From: an uncultured Massilia sp.
Lineage (GTDB): Bacteria > Pseudomonadota > Gammaproteobacteria > Burkholderiales > Burkholderiaceae_D
DNA: 64,000 nucleotides
Direction: 5' to 3'
Assembly (NCBI RefSeq): GCF_913773735.1
Contig: NZ_CAJYEB010000023.1
Location: 186,001 to 250,000 of the forward strand
Within the stretch, counting starts at the first letter, position 1. The number at the start of each line of letters is the position of its first letter. Under the pieces are notes generated by a model. The model was given only the letters and a program-made list of their open reading frames with translations. It was not told the origin of the DNA and ran no database searches. Made by a program: the position numbers and the translations under genes. Of this stretch, positions 17,543-25,605 are shown piece after piece.

Positions 17543-18507
17543 TCGTCGCGCTCGACGACTTCTACGTGCTGGTCGGCCTGCTGTTCGCGGCCGTCGCCGT
17601 CATGACGCTGCGCGACCCCGCGCATCCGCGGCGCTGGCCGACGGCGCTGTTCTGGGGCGCGTACGCGCTGCTCTACCTGGCCGGCGAGCGCCTGCCGCCG
17701 GCCGTCACGGGCCTGCTGATGATCGGCATGGCGCTGCTGGCCGGCTGCGGCCTGGTGCGCGGCGGCAGCGCCGGCGTGCCGCCGGAAGGGGAGCGCCGCG
17801 CCGCCGCCGCGCGCCTGAAGGGCAGGCTGCTGGCGCCGGCGCTGGCCATTCCCGTGGTGACGATGATCGGCTCGCTCCTGCTCAAGGACGTGCAGGTCGA
17901 CCTGGGCGGCGTGCCCGCCTTCGTGCTCGACCCGAAGAACCTGACGCTGGCGAGCCTGGGCTGCGGCGCGGTCGCCGCGCTGGCGCTGGCCTGCCTGGTC
18001 ACGCGCGCCACGCCGCTGCAGGGCGTGCGCGAGGCGCGCCGGCTGATCGATGCGATGGGCTGGGCGGTCGTGCTGCCGCACATGCTGGCCGTGCTCGGCC
18101 TGTTGTTCGCCGAGGCCGGCGTCGGCAAGGCCGTGGCCCACGTCGTCACCACCGCGATCCCGCTCGATTCGCCGTTCCTGGCCTGCGCCGCGTTTTGCAT
18201 CGGCATGGCATTATTTACCGTCGTGATGGGCAACGGCTTCGCGGCCTTTCCCGTGATCGCGGGCGGGATCGGCATTCCGGTGCTGGTCGGCACCTATGGC
18301 GCCAATCCGGCGATCATGGCGGCGATCGGCATGTTCAGCGCCTACTGCGGCACCCTGGTGACGCCGATGGCGGCCAACTTCAACATCGTGCCGGCGGCGC
18401 TGCTGGAGCTGACGGACCGCAACGCCGTCATCAAGGCGCAGTTGCCGACGGCGCTGCCGGTGCTCGTCGCCAACGTGTTCCTGTTGTATTTCCTGATGCA
18501 CCATTGA
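17539..18507 (+). CDS. DUF979 membrane protein (putative 5-oxoproline transport partner)
   Basis: 322 residues from the ATG that overlaps the upstream stop codon. About nine membrane segments are visible. Conserved-looking parts are DFYVLVGLLFAAVAVMTLRD at the start, AFCIGMALFTVVMGNGFAAFPV and MFSAYCGTLVTPMAANFNIVPAALLEL near the C-terminus. The latter two resemble discontinuous helices of ion-transporter-superfamily permeases. It is translationally coupled to DUF969 and ends 7 bases before the pyroglutamyl-peptidase gene. The two DUF proteins probably work as one two-part membrane complex; this is an inference from constant pairing. Confidence 0.88.
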   Translation: MIVALDDFYVLVGLLFAAVAVMTLRDPAHPRRWPTALFWGAYALLYLAGERLPPAVTGLLMIGMALLAGCGLVRGGSAGVPPEGERRAAAARLKGRLLAPALAIPVVTMIGSLLLKDVQVDLGGVPAFVLDPKNLTLASLGCGAVAALALACLVTRATPLQGVREARRLIDAMGWAVVLPHMLAVLGLLFAEAGVGKAVAHVVTTAIPLDSPFLACAAFCIGMALFTVVMGNGFAAFPVIAGGIGIPVLVGTYGANPAIMAAIGMFSAYCGTLVTPMAANFNIVPAALLELTDRNAVIKAQLPTALPVLVANVFLLYFLMHH

Positions 18508-18514
18508 GAGACGC

Positions 18515-19165
18515 ATGACTACCAAGACCATCCTGCTGACCGGATTCGAGCCCTTCAACGGCGCCGCCATCAACCCCTCCTGGGAAGCGGCGCGCGCGCT
18601 GGACGGCTGGAGCGGCCCGGGCTTCCAGGTCGCCGCGCGCCTGCTGCCCTGCGAATTCGGGCGCGTCAACGTCGCCCTGCTCGAGGCGGTGGAGGCGGTG
18701 CATCCCGACATCGTGATCGCCGTCGGCCAGGCCGGCGGGCGCTCCGAGATCTCGCTCGAGCGCGTGGCGATCAACGTCGACGACGCCGCGATCGCCGACA
18801 ATGCCGGCGCCCAGCCGGTCGACAACCCCATCATCGCGGACGGCCCGGCCGCCTATTTCAGCACGCTGCCGCTCAAGGCCATCGTGCGCGCGCTGCGCCT
18901 GCGCGGCTTCCCGGCCGGCGTGTCGCAGACCGCCGGCACCTTCGTCTGCAACCACGTGTTCTACGGCCTGATGCACCACGCGGCCGGCGCCAGCCTGAAG
19001 GCCGGCTTCATCCACGTGCCGTTCCTGCCCGAGCAGGCGGCCGAGCGCCCGGAGCGGCCGCCGTCGATGGCGCTCCAGGACATCGTCGACGGCCTGCGCA
19101 TCGCGGTCGAGGTGGCCGTCACGGCCGACGAGGACGTGGCGGAGGCGGGCGGCGCGACGCACTGA
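18515..19165 (+). CDS. pcp: Pyroglutamyl-peptidase I
   Basis: 216 residues, the usual length for this C15 cysteine peptidase. It removes N-terminal 5-oxoproline from peptides in the cytoplasm. The motif LLTGFEPFNG at the N-terminus is diagnostic. The catalytic triad is complete: Glu82 in SLERVAIN, Cys145 in GTFVCNHVFY and His167 in GFIHVPFLP. It is the third gene of the DUF969-DUF979-pcp operon. That fits import of pyroglutamyl compounds followed by release of 5-oxoproline, but no 5-oxoprolinase gene is visible in the window. Confidence 0.95.
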   Translation: MTTKTILLTGFEPFNGAAINPSWEAARALDGWSGPGFQVAARLLPCEFGRVNVALLEAVEAVHPDIVIAVGQAGGRSEISLERVAINVDDAAIADNAGAQPVDNPIIADGPAAYFSTLPLKAIVRALRLRGFPAGVSQTAGTFVCNHVFYGLMHHAAGASLKAGFIHVPFLPEQAAERPERPPSMALQDIVDGLRIAVEVAVTADEDVAEAGGATH

Positions 19166-19195
19166 GGCGTGCGCGGTAATGCGATGGCCGGTTGG

Positions 19196-19257
19196 ACGCG
19201 TGGGCGGGAAACCCGCCCACCCTACGTAGGGTGGACGGCGCTGCCGTCCGCGCGTTC
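19196..19257. repeat. Intergenic palindrome pair, family B copy 2
   Basis: Two REP-like hairpins back to back. The first is GTGGGCGGG-AAA-CCCGCCCAC (19200-19220), which runs into CCCTACGTAGGG. The second is GGACGGC with loop GCT closing to GCCGTCC. They lie between convergent pcp and lysR and share the GTAGGGTGGAC core with the elements at 28.0 and 46.9 kb. Confidence 0.8.
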
Positions 19258-19283
19258 AGGCGCCGCGTGGACGCCCCCCCGTG

Positions 19284-20186
19284 TCAATCCCCGGCCGGGT
19301 GAAGGATGTTCAGGAACGCCCGCACCACCGGCGCATCGTCCTGCACCGGATACGCGATGTACAGGTTGGCCGACGGCGCATTCGTCCGGATCGGCAGGAA
19401 GCGCACGCCCGGCCAGCCGATGCGGCTGGTGGTCTGCGGCATCAGCGCCACGCCCAGGCCCGCGCCGACCATGGCCAGCAGCGTCTGCGGCTCGGCCGCC
19501 TCCTGGAAGATGGTCGGCTCGAAGCCGGCGGCGACGCAGCACTGGATCAGGTAGCGCGGCTCGGCCGACTGGTCCAGGTGCAGGGTCAGCATCGGTTCGC
19601 CGGCGATGTCGGCCAGTTCGATGGCGTCGTGGCGCGCCAGCGGATGGCGCTCGTTGACGGCCACGCAGAAGCTTTCCTGGAACGCCAGTTCCTGGCGCAG
19701 GTTGGCGTTGCGCAGCGCATCCTCGTCGATGCGCGGCTCGCGCCAGAAGCCGACGTCGATCTGGCGCGCGCGCAGCGCGTCCCACTGGTCGTTCGGGCCC
19801 AGTTCGTGGATGGTCCAGGTCACGCGCGGGAAGCGGCTCTGGAACTGTTCCAGCAGGCCCGGGATCGGCCCCCACATCGCCGAACCGACGATGCCCACGC
19901 GCAGCCGGCCGACCTCGCCGCGGTCGATCTGGCGGATCGTGTCGATGGTCATGCGCATGCGGCCCAGCAGGTCGGCCGCCTCGTGCATCAGCGCCTTGCC
20001 GGCCACGGTCAGCTCGAAGCTGCGCGTGGTGCGCGCGAACAGGCGCACCCCCAGTTCGCTCTCGAGCTTCATGATCTGCTGCGACAGCGGCGGCTGCGAG
20101 ATGTGCAGGCGTTCGGCGGCGCGGCTGAAGCTCTTTTCTTCGGCCACCGCCAGGAAGTAGCGTAACTGCTTCAGGTCGATCGACAT
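19284..20186 (-). CDS. LysR-family transcriptional regulator
   Basis: 300 residues from the ATG at 20186 (MSIDLKQLRYFLAVAEEKSF). The winged helix-turn-helix covers about residues 1-65 (FSRAAERLHISQPPLSQQIMKLESELGVRLFARTTR pattern). The effector domain starts near residue 90 (GRLRVGIVGSAMWGPIP) and ends with a Pro-rich tail. The closest flavour is the BenM/CatM/CynR group by the FSRAAERLHISQPPLSQQI signature. Its start lies 20 bases after the pseudouridine glycosidase stop on the same strand, so it is probably read through from the psuK-psuG transcript. It might also control other genes; the effector is unknown. Confidence 0.9.
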   Translation of the reverse strand: MSIDLKQLRYFLAVAEEKSFSRAAERLHISQPPLSQQIMKLESELGVRLFARTTRSFELTVAGKALMHEAADLLGRMRMTIDTIRQIDRGEVGRLRVGIVGSAMWGPIPGLLEQFQSRFPRVTWTIHELGPNDQWDALRARQIDVGFWREPRIDEDALRNANLRQELAFQESFCVAVNERHPLARHDAIELADIAGEPMLTLHLDQSAEPRYLIQCCVAAGFEPTIFQEAAEPQTLLAMVGAGLGVALMPQTTSRIGWPGVRFLPIRTNAPSANLYIAYPVQDDAPVVRAFLNILHPAGD

Positions 20187-20206
20187 GATGCGCGCGCGGC
20201 CCGGAT

Positions 20207-21124
<918 letters not shown>

Positions 21125-21126
21125 GG

Positions 21127-22275
21127 TCAGTCCTGTTCTGTGAGGGTCGTGGCGGCGGCGCCGATGGCCGCCAGGGTGTCGGGGCCGATGTCCGGGCGGA
21201 CCGTGGCGTCGGTGCCGAGCGTGAGCGCCGAGAGGTGCAGGCCGCGGCGGCAGGCGCGCAGCAGGTCGCCGTCCTGGTCTTCCTTGCCGTCCGCCTGCGC
21301 CAGCGACCAGCACACGGCCGCGGCGAAGGCGTCGCCGGCGCCGGTGACGTCGACCACCGGGGCCGCGGGCGCGGCCAGGCGCTCGATGGCGTCGCCCCGC
21401 GTGCCGCCCGTGAGCAGCACGCCGCCGGCGCCGCGCGTGACGACGAGGTCGCGCGCGCCCTGCGCCCGCACCTCGCGCATCGCCGCCTCGATGGCCGCGT
21501 CGTCGTCCAGGCGGCGCCCGACCCGTGCCGCCAGTTCGCCGGCGTTCAGGATCAGGAGGCGCACGCCCGCCAGGTCGCGCGGCAGGCGCGCCATCTTGGG
21601 TTCGGACACGGCCACCAGCACCAGCGCCGTGTCGGTGCGGCGCGCGTGCTCGACCACGGCCTCGACGGTGGCCAGCGGCAGGTTGAGGTCGACGACGACC
21701 AGGGCGGCGCTCGCCAGCTGCGCCTGGCGCGCGGCCACGAAGGCCGGGTCGAGCTGGTCGTACAGGGCCATGTCGGCCAGGGCGACGACCATTTCGCCGT
21801 TGCGGTCCAGCACCGCGGTATAGCAGCCGCTCGAGGCGTCCTCGATGCGCAGCGCGCCGCGGGTGTCGATGCCGAGCGTCTCGGCGTGGGCGAGCAGGGC
21901 GGCGCCCGAGCTGTCGCCGCCGATCGCGGTGAGCAGGGACACCGGCGTGCCCAGGCGCGCCAGGTTCTCGGCGATGTTGCGGGCGACGCCGCCGAACGAT
22001 TCGCTCTGGCTGGCCGGATTCGACGTGCCCAGCGCGAGCGGGTCCAGCGAGCGCAGCTTGCGGTCGAGGTTGGCCGCGCCGACGCAGACGACGGGACGGC
22101 GGTCCGGGAACACGTAGGCGCGCCCGAGCAGCTTGCGCTCGCGGATCAGGCCGGCGATGTAGCCGGCCACGGCCGAACGCGACAGCCCGAGCTGGTTGGC
22201 CAGCTCCTGCTGCGCGATGAACGGGTTCGCGCGGATCAGCGCGAGCAGCTGTTGTTTTTTTGAGTGTTCGGTCAC
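21127..22275 (-). CDS. psuK: Pseudouridine kinase with N-terminal helix-turn-helix (PfkB family)
   Basis: 382 residues, starting at a GTG without a clear ribosome binding site. Residues 1-57 form a winged helix-turn-helix ([25 protein letters not shown]), followed by a PfkB ribokinase-type domain. That domain has [14 protein letters not shown], the substrate motif [19 protein letters not shown], and the nucleotide/anion-hole motif [15 protein letters not shown] with its catalytic Asp. It phosphorylates pseudouridine to the PsuG substrate. The fused DNA-binding domain suggests the kinase also regulates transcription, and two direct repeats cover its own promoter (22289-22325), consistent with autorepression. 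Confidence 0.92.
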   Translation of the reverse strand: MTEHSKKQQLLALIRANPFIAQQELANQLGLSRSAVAGYIAGLIRERKLLGRAYVFPDRRPVVCVGAANLDRKLRSLDPLALGTSNPASQSESFGGVARNIAENLARLGTPVSLLTAIGGDSSGAALLAHAETLGIDTRGALRIEDASSGCYTAVLDRNGEMVVALADMALYDQLDPAFVAARQAQLASAALVVVDLNLPLATVEAVVEHARRTDTALVLVAVSEPKMARLPRDLAGVRLLILNAGELAARVGRRLDDDAAIEAAMREVRAQGARDLVVTRGAGGVLLTGGTRGDAIERLAAPAAPVVDVTGAGDAFAAAVCWSLAQADGKEDQDGDLLRACRRGLHLSALTLGTDATVRPDIGPDTLAAIGAAATTLTEQD

Positions 22276-22288
22276 GGCGGCAGACGGG

Positions 22289-22334
22289 TTAAACTTTTGT
22301 TTTTCATCTTAAACACTTGTTTTCAGAGCGTCAA
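22289..22334 (-). promoter_or_regulatory. psuK promoter overlapped by two 17-bp direct repeats
   Basis: On the minus strand: -35 TTGACG (22329-22334), 17-base spacer, -10 TAAGAT (22306-22311). Two copies of a repeat, written on the plus strand as TTAAACTTTTGTTTTTC (22289-22305) and TTAAACACTTGTTTTCA (22309-22325), start 20 bp apart. One covers the spacer and -10, the other the predicted start of transcription near 22299. This is the placement expected for a repressor site, and the helix-turn-helix of PsuK is the obvious candidate. Confidence 0.7.
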
Positions 22335-22403
22335 CGCAGCGGGTCCTGCCCGCGCGACGAGCAGATCGGCCCGGCCACCATGCGATTGGCATGGTAGGCG
22401 ATA

Positions 22404-22474
22404 ATTTATATGTTTCGAATATAAATCGTCCAGAAAAATGGTATTTGCCATACCAATCGACGATCATGCATAGT
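22404..22474 (+). promoter_or_regulatory. Promoter and upstream palindrome of the nucleoside catabolic operon
   Basis: Perfect palindrome ATTTATAT-N7-ATATAAAT (22404-22426), 15 bases, TATTTGCCA with -35 TTGCCA (22445-22450), 18-base spacer, -10 CATAGT (22469-22474), predicted start near 22481. The same series with identical spacings precedes the nucleoside transporter operon (12111-12181). The -35 is itself inside a second perfect palindrome, TGGTAT-TTGCC-ATACCA (22439-22455). The upstream palindrome is centred near -66, a position typical for an activator. Confidence 0.75.
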
Positions 22475-22542
22475 TTCGTCATCCCGATGCGCTATCCTCG
22501 CGCGCACGTCGCATTTCCATTCATTCCCATCACTCATCGACA

Positions 22543-23391
22543 ATGACTACTCACCAGTTCAGCAATACCCCCTATGAAGCCGCCGACGTCATCCAGGCGC
22601 GCAAGCCGGGCTTCACGCCGCGCGTGGCCCTGATCCTGGGTTCCGGCCTCGGCGTGCTGGCCGAACAGATGACGGATGCGGTGTCGATCAGCTATGCCGA
22701 CCTGCCGGGCTTCCCGATCAGCACCGTGCACGGCCATGCCGGCGAACTGGTGCTGGGCATGCTCGCCGGCGTGCCCGTCGTCTGCATGAAGGGCCGCGGC
22801 CACTTCTACGAGGGCTATGGCCCGGGCGTGATGACGTCGGCCGTGCGCACCTTCAAGCTGATCGGCTGCGAACTGCTGTTCGTGACCAATGCCGCCGGCT
22901 CGCTGCGTCCGGAAGTCGACGCCGGCAGCGTCGTGCTGCTGAACGACCACATCAACCTGCTGCCGGGCAGCCCGATGGCCGGCCCGAACGACGAGCGCTT
23001 CGGCCCGCGCTTCTTCAGCATGGCCAATGCCTACGACGCCGGCATGCGCGAGCTGGTCAAGGCCACCGCTGCGGACAAGGGCATCACCCTGGCCGAAGGC
23101 GTGTACCTGGCCTGCCCGGGCCCGAACTTCGAGACGGCCGCCGAGATCCGCGCGTTCAGGACGCTGGGCGCCGACGTGGTCGGCATGTCGGTCGTGCCGG
23201 AAGTGATCTCGGCGCGCCACTGCGGCCTGAAGGTCGCCGGCCTGTCCGCCATCACCAACCTGGCCGAGGGCCTGACCCCGTTCCCGCTGTCGCACGAGCA
23301 GACGCTCAAGTACGCGGCGATCGCGGCCAAGGACATGGTGGCGCTGATCCACGGCTTCGTCGAACGCCTCGGCAAGACCACGGCTGCCTGA
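22543..23391 (+). CDS. Purine-nucleoside phosphorylase, XapA-like class II enzyme
   Basis: 282 residues. It cleaves purine nucleosides with phosphate to base and ribose 1-phosphate. The trimeric PNP family is shown by VALILGSGLGVLAEQM, the phosphate-binding KGRGHFYEGY, VTNAAGSLRPEVDAG and GMSVVPEVISARHCGLKV. The following SAITNLAEGL resembles E. coli xanthosine phosphorylase (XapA) more than mammalian PNP. It may therefore accept xanthosine as well as inosine and guanosine; that is an inference. First gene of the operon with phosphopentomutase, deoxyribose-phosphate aldolase, aldehyde dehydrogenase, thymidine phosphorylase and cytidine deaminase. Confidence 0.93.
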   Translation: MTTHQFSNTPYEAADVIQARKPGFTPRVALILGSGLGVLAEQMTDAVSISYADLPGFPISTVHGHAGELVLGMLAGVPVVCMKGRGHFYEGYGPGVMTSAVRTFKLIGCELLFVTNAAGSLRPEVDAGSVVLLNDHINLLPGSPMAGPNDERFGPRFFSMANAYDAGMRELVKATAADKGITLAEGVYLACPGPNFETAAEIRAFRTLGADVVGMSVVPEVISARHCGLKVAGLSAITNLAEGLTPFPLSHEQTLKYAAIAAKDMVALIHGFVERLGKTTAA

Positions 23392-23400
23392 TCATTGTTA

Positions 23401-23428
23401 CGTCGCCCCGGCCTGCGCCGGGGCGACG
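23401..23428. repeat. Short family A palindrome just before deoB
   Basis: Perfect hairpin CGTCGCCCCGGC-CTGC-GCCGGGGCGACG with 12-bp arms in the gap between the phosphorylase and phosphopentomutase genes. It ends 15 bases before the deoB start and directly precedes its GGAGA ribosome binding site. There is no T-run, so it is not a terminator. Confidence 0.85.
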
Positions 23429-23443
23429 CTCTGGAGACAACTC

Positions 23444-24637
23444 ATGTCACGCGCATTCATCCTCCTGCTCGACTCCTTCGGCCTGGGCGCCCTGCCCGAC
23501 GCGGAGAAGTACGGCGACGCAGGCGCCAACACCCTCGGCCACATCGCCAAGTGGGCCGCCGAATCGGGCACGCCGCTGGCGCTGCCGAACCTGGAGCGGA
23601 TCGGCCTGGGCGCCGCCGCGCACAAGGCCAGCGGCGCCTGGCCGGCCGGCTTCGCGCGCCGCGACGGCTTCACCGGCGCCTGGGGCGCCGCCCGCGAGCG
23701 CTCGACCGGCAAGGACACCCAGAGCGGCCACTGGGAAATCGCCGGCGTGCCGGTGCTGTTCGACTGGGGCTACTTCCCCAAGACCGTGCCGACCTTCCCC
23801 GCGGCGCTGACGGACAAGTTGCAGGAGCTGACCGGCGTGCCTGGCTGGCTGGGCAACTGCCATGCGTCCGGCACGACGATCATCACGGAACTCGGCGACG
23901 AGCACGTCGCCACCGGCAAGCCGATCATCTACACCTCGGCCGACTCGGTGATGCAGATCGCCGCGCACGAGGAGCACTTCGGCCTGGAGCGCCTGTACCA
24001 GGTGTGCGAAGCGGCCTACGAACTGGTCAAGCCCTACAACATCGGCCGCGTCATCGCCCGTCCGTTCACGGGATCGAACGGCGACTACAAGCGCACCAGC
24101 AACCGCCACGACTACGCCGTGCCGCCGGTCGCGCCGACGCTGCTCGACCATGTCAGGGACGAAGGCGGCGAAGTGATCGCCCTCGGCAAGATCAGCGACA
24201 TCTTCGCGGGCCAGGGCGTGTCGCGCCTGGTGAAGGGCGCCGACAACATGGCGCTGTTCGACCGCCTGCTCGAGGTCGCCGACGACGCCGGCGACAAGTC
24301 GCTGACGTTCGTGAACTTCGTCGACTTCGACATGCACTTCGGCCACCGCCGCGACGTCGCCGGCTACGCCAACGCGCTGCACGAGCTGGACGTGCGCCTG
24401 CCCGACTTCATCGCGAAGCTGAAGGAAGGGGACCTGGTCGTGATCACCGCCGACCACGGCTGCGACCCCACCTGGGCCGGCTCGGACCATACCCGCGAAC
24501 ACATCCCGGTGCTGTTCTTCGGCCCGGCCGCGCCCGCGCGCGAACTGCCGATCGCCGAGACCTTCTCGGACATCGGCGCCACCCTGGCCAGCCACCTCGG
24601 CGTCAAACCCCTTTCGAACGGAACCGCACTGCTATGA
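23444..24637 (+). CDS. deoB: Phosphopentomutase
   Basis: 397 residues, the normal length. It converts ribose 1-phosphate and deoxyribose 1-phosphate to the 5-phosphates, linking the phosphorylases to central metabolism and to DeoC. The alkaline-phosphatase-like fold is shown by AFILLLDSFGLGALPDAEKYGDAGANTLGH at the start (metal-binding Asp; TLGH). GKDTQSGHWEIAG carries the phosphorylated Thr, and NFVDFDMHFGHRRD, ITADHGCDPTWAGSDHTREHIPVL hold the remaining manganese ligands. The stop overlaps the deoC start by four bases (ATGA). Confidence 0.97.
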   Translation: MSRAFILLLDSFGLGALPDAEKYGDAGANTLGHIAKWAAESGTPLALPNLERIGLGAAAHKASGAWPAGFARRDGFTGAWGAARERSTGKDTQSGHWEIAGVPVLFDWGYFPKTVPTFPAALTDKLQELTGVPGWLGNCHASGTTIITELGDEHVATGKPIIYTSADSVMQIAAHEEHFGLERLYQVCEAAYELVKPYNIGRVIARPFTGSNGDYKRTSNRHDYAVPPVAPTLLDHVRDEGGEVIALGKISDIFAGQGVSRLVKGADNMALFDRLLEVADDAGDKSLTFVNFVDFDMHFGHRRDVAGYANALHELDVRLPDFIAKLKEGDLVVITADHGCDPTWAGSDHTREHIPVLFFGPAAPARELPIAETFSDIGATLASHLGVKPLSNGTALL

Positions 24638-25590
24638 CCCAGCCCCTGGATTTCAAACGTAACACGGCCGTCGGCCTCGACCTGGGCTGGATCAACCACC
24701 TGAAGGTCAACCGCAACGCCGCCGACCGCCGCGCCGCCAGCCTGGCGAACCGCCGCACGGTCAAGAAGGACTACCAGGCCGCCTGGCTGGTCAAGGCGAT
24801 CCAGTGCATCGACCTGACCACGCTGTCCGGCGACGACACCCCGGGCCGCGTCGAGCGCCTGTGCCGCAAGGCCATGCGTCCGCTGCGCGCCGACCTGATG
24901 GACGCGCTGGGCCTCGACGAACTCACCACCGGCGCCGTCTGCGTGTACCACGAGATGATCCAGCCGGCCGTGCAGGTGCTGCAGGGCCGCCTTCCGATCG
25001 CCGCCGTGTCGACCGCGTTCCCGGCCGGCCTGTCGAGCATGGAAACCAAGTTGCGCGAGATCGCACTGTCGGTGGCCGCGGGCGCCACCGAGATCGACAT
25101 CGTGATCACGCGCCAGCACGTCCTGACGGGCAACTGGCAGGCGCTGTACGACGAGATGGTGGCCTACCGCCAGGCCTGCGGCGACGCCCACGTGAAGGCG
25201 ATCCTGGCGACCGGCGACCTGGTCACGCTGGAAAACGTGGCCAAGGCATCAATGGTGTGCATGATGGCGGGCGCCGACTTCATCAAGACCTCGACCGGCA
25301 AGGAAGGCGTCAACGCGACGATCCCCGTGTCGCTGGTGATGGTGCGCGCGATCCGCGAGTACTACGAAAAGACCGGCTTCATGGTCGGCTACAAGCCGGC
25401 CGGCGGCGTTTCCACCGCCAAGTCCGCGCTGCAGTACCTGACCGTGATGAAGGAAGAGCTGGGCAACGAATGGCTGCAGCCGCACCTGTTCCGCATCGGC
25501 GCCTCCAGCCTGCTGACCGACATCGAGCGCCAGCTCGAGCACCACGTCACGGGCTTCTACTCGGCCGCCCACCGCCACGCGCAACCTTGA
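24634..25590 (+). CDS. deoC: Deoxyribose-phosphate aldolase
   Basis: 318 residues from the ATG overlapping the deoB stop; the long frame upstream only runs over deoB. It splits 2-deoxyribose 5-phosphate to acetaldehyde and glyceraldehyde 3-phosphate. The class I aldolase motifs are present: CIDLTTLSGDDT, EIDIVITRQHVLTGNW, DFIKTSTGKEG with the Schiff-base Lys, and VGYKPAGGVST with the second lysine. It is longer than the 250-residue E. coli enzyme because of an N-terminal helical extension, as in the longer class that includes the human enzyme. The acetaldehyde product is a likely substrate of the aldehyde dehydrogenase encoded 15 bases downstream. Confidence 0.96.
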   Translation: MTQPLDFKRNTAVGLDLGWINHLKVNRNAADRRAASLANRRTVKKDYQAAWLVKAIQCIDLTTLSGDDTPGRVERLCRKAMRPLRADLMDALGLDELTTGAVCVYHEMIQPAVQVLQGRLPIAAVSTAFPAGLSSMETKLREIALSVAAGATEIDIVITRQHVLTGNWQALYDEMVAYRQACGDAHVKAILATGDLVTLENVAKASMVCMMAGADFIKTSTGKEGVNATIPVSLVMVRAIREYYEKTGFMVGYKPAGGVSTAKSALQYLTVMKEELGNEWLQPHLFRIGASSLLTDIERQLEHHVTGFYSAAHRHAQP

Positions 25591-25605
25591 ACCATCGGAT
25601 ACGTC

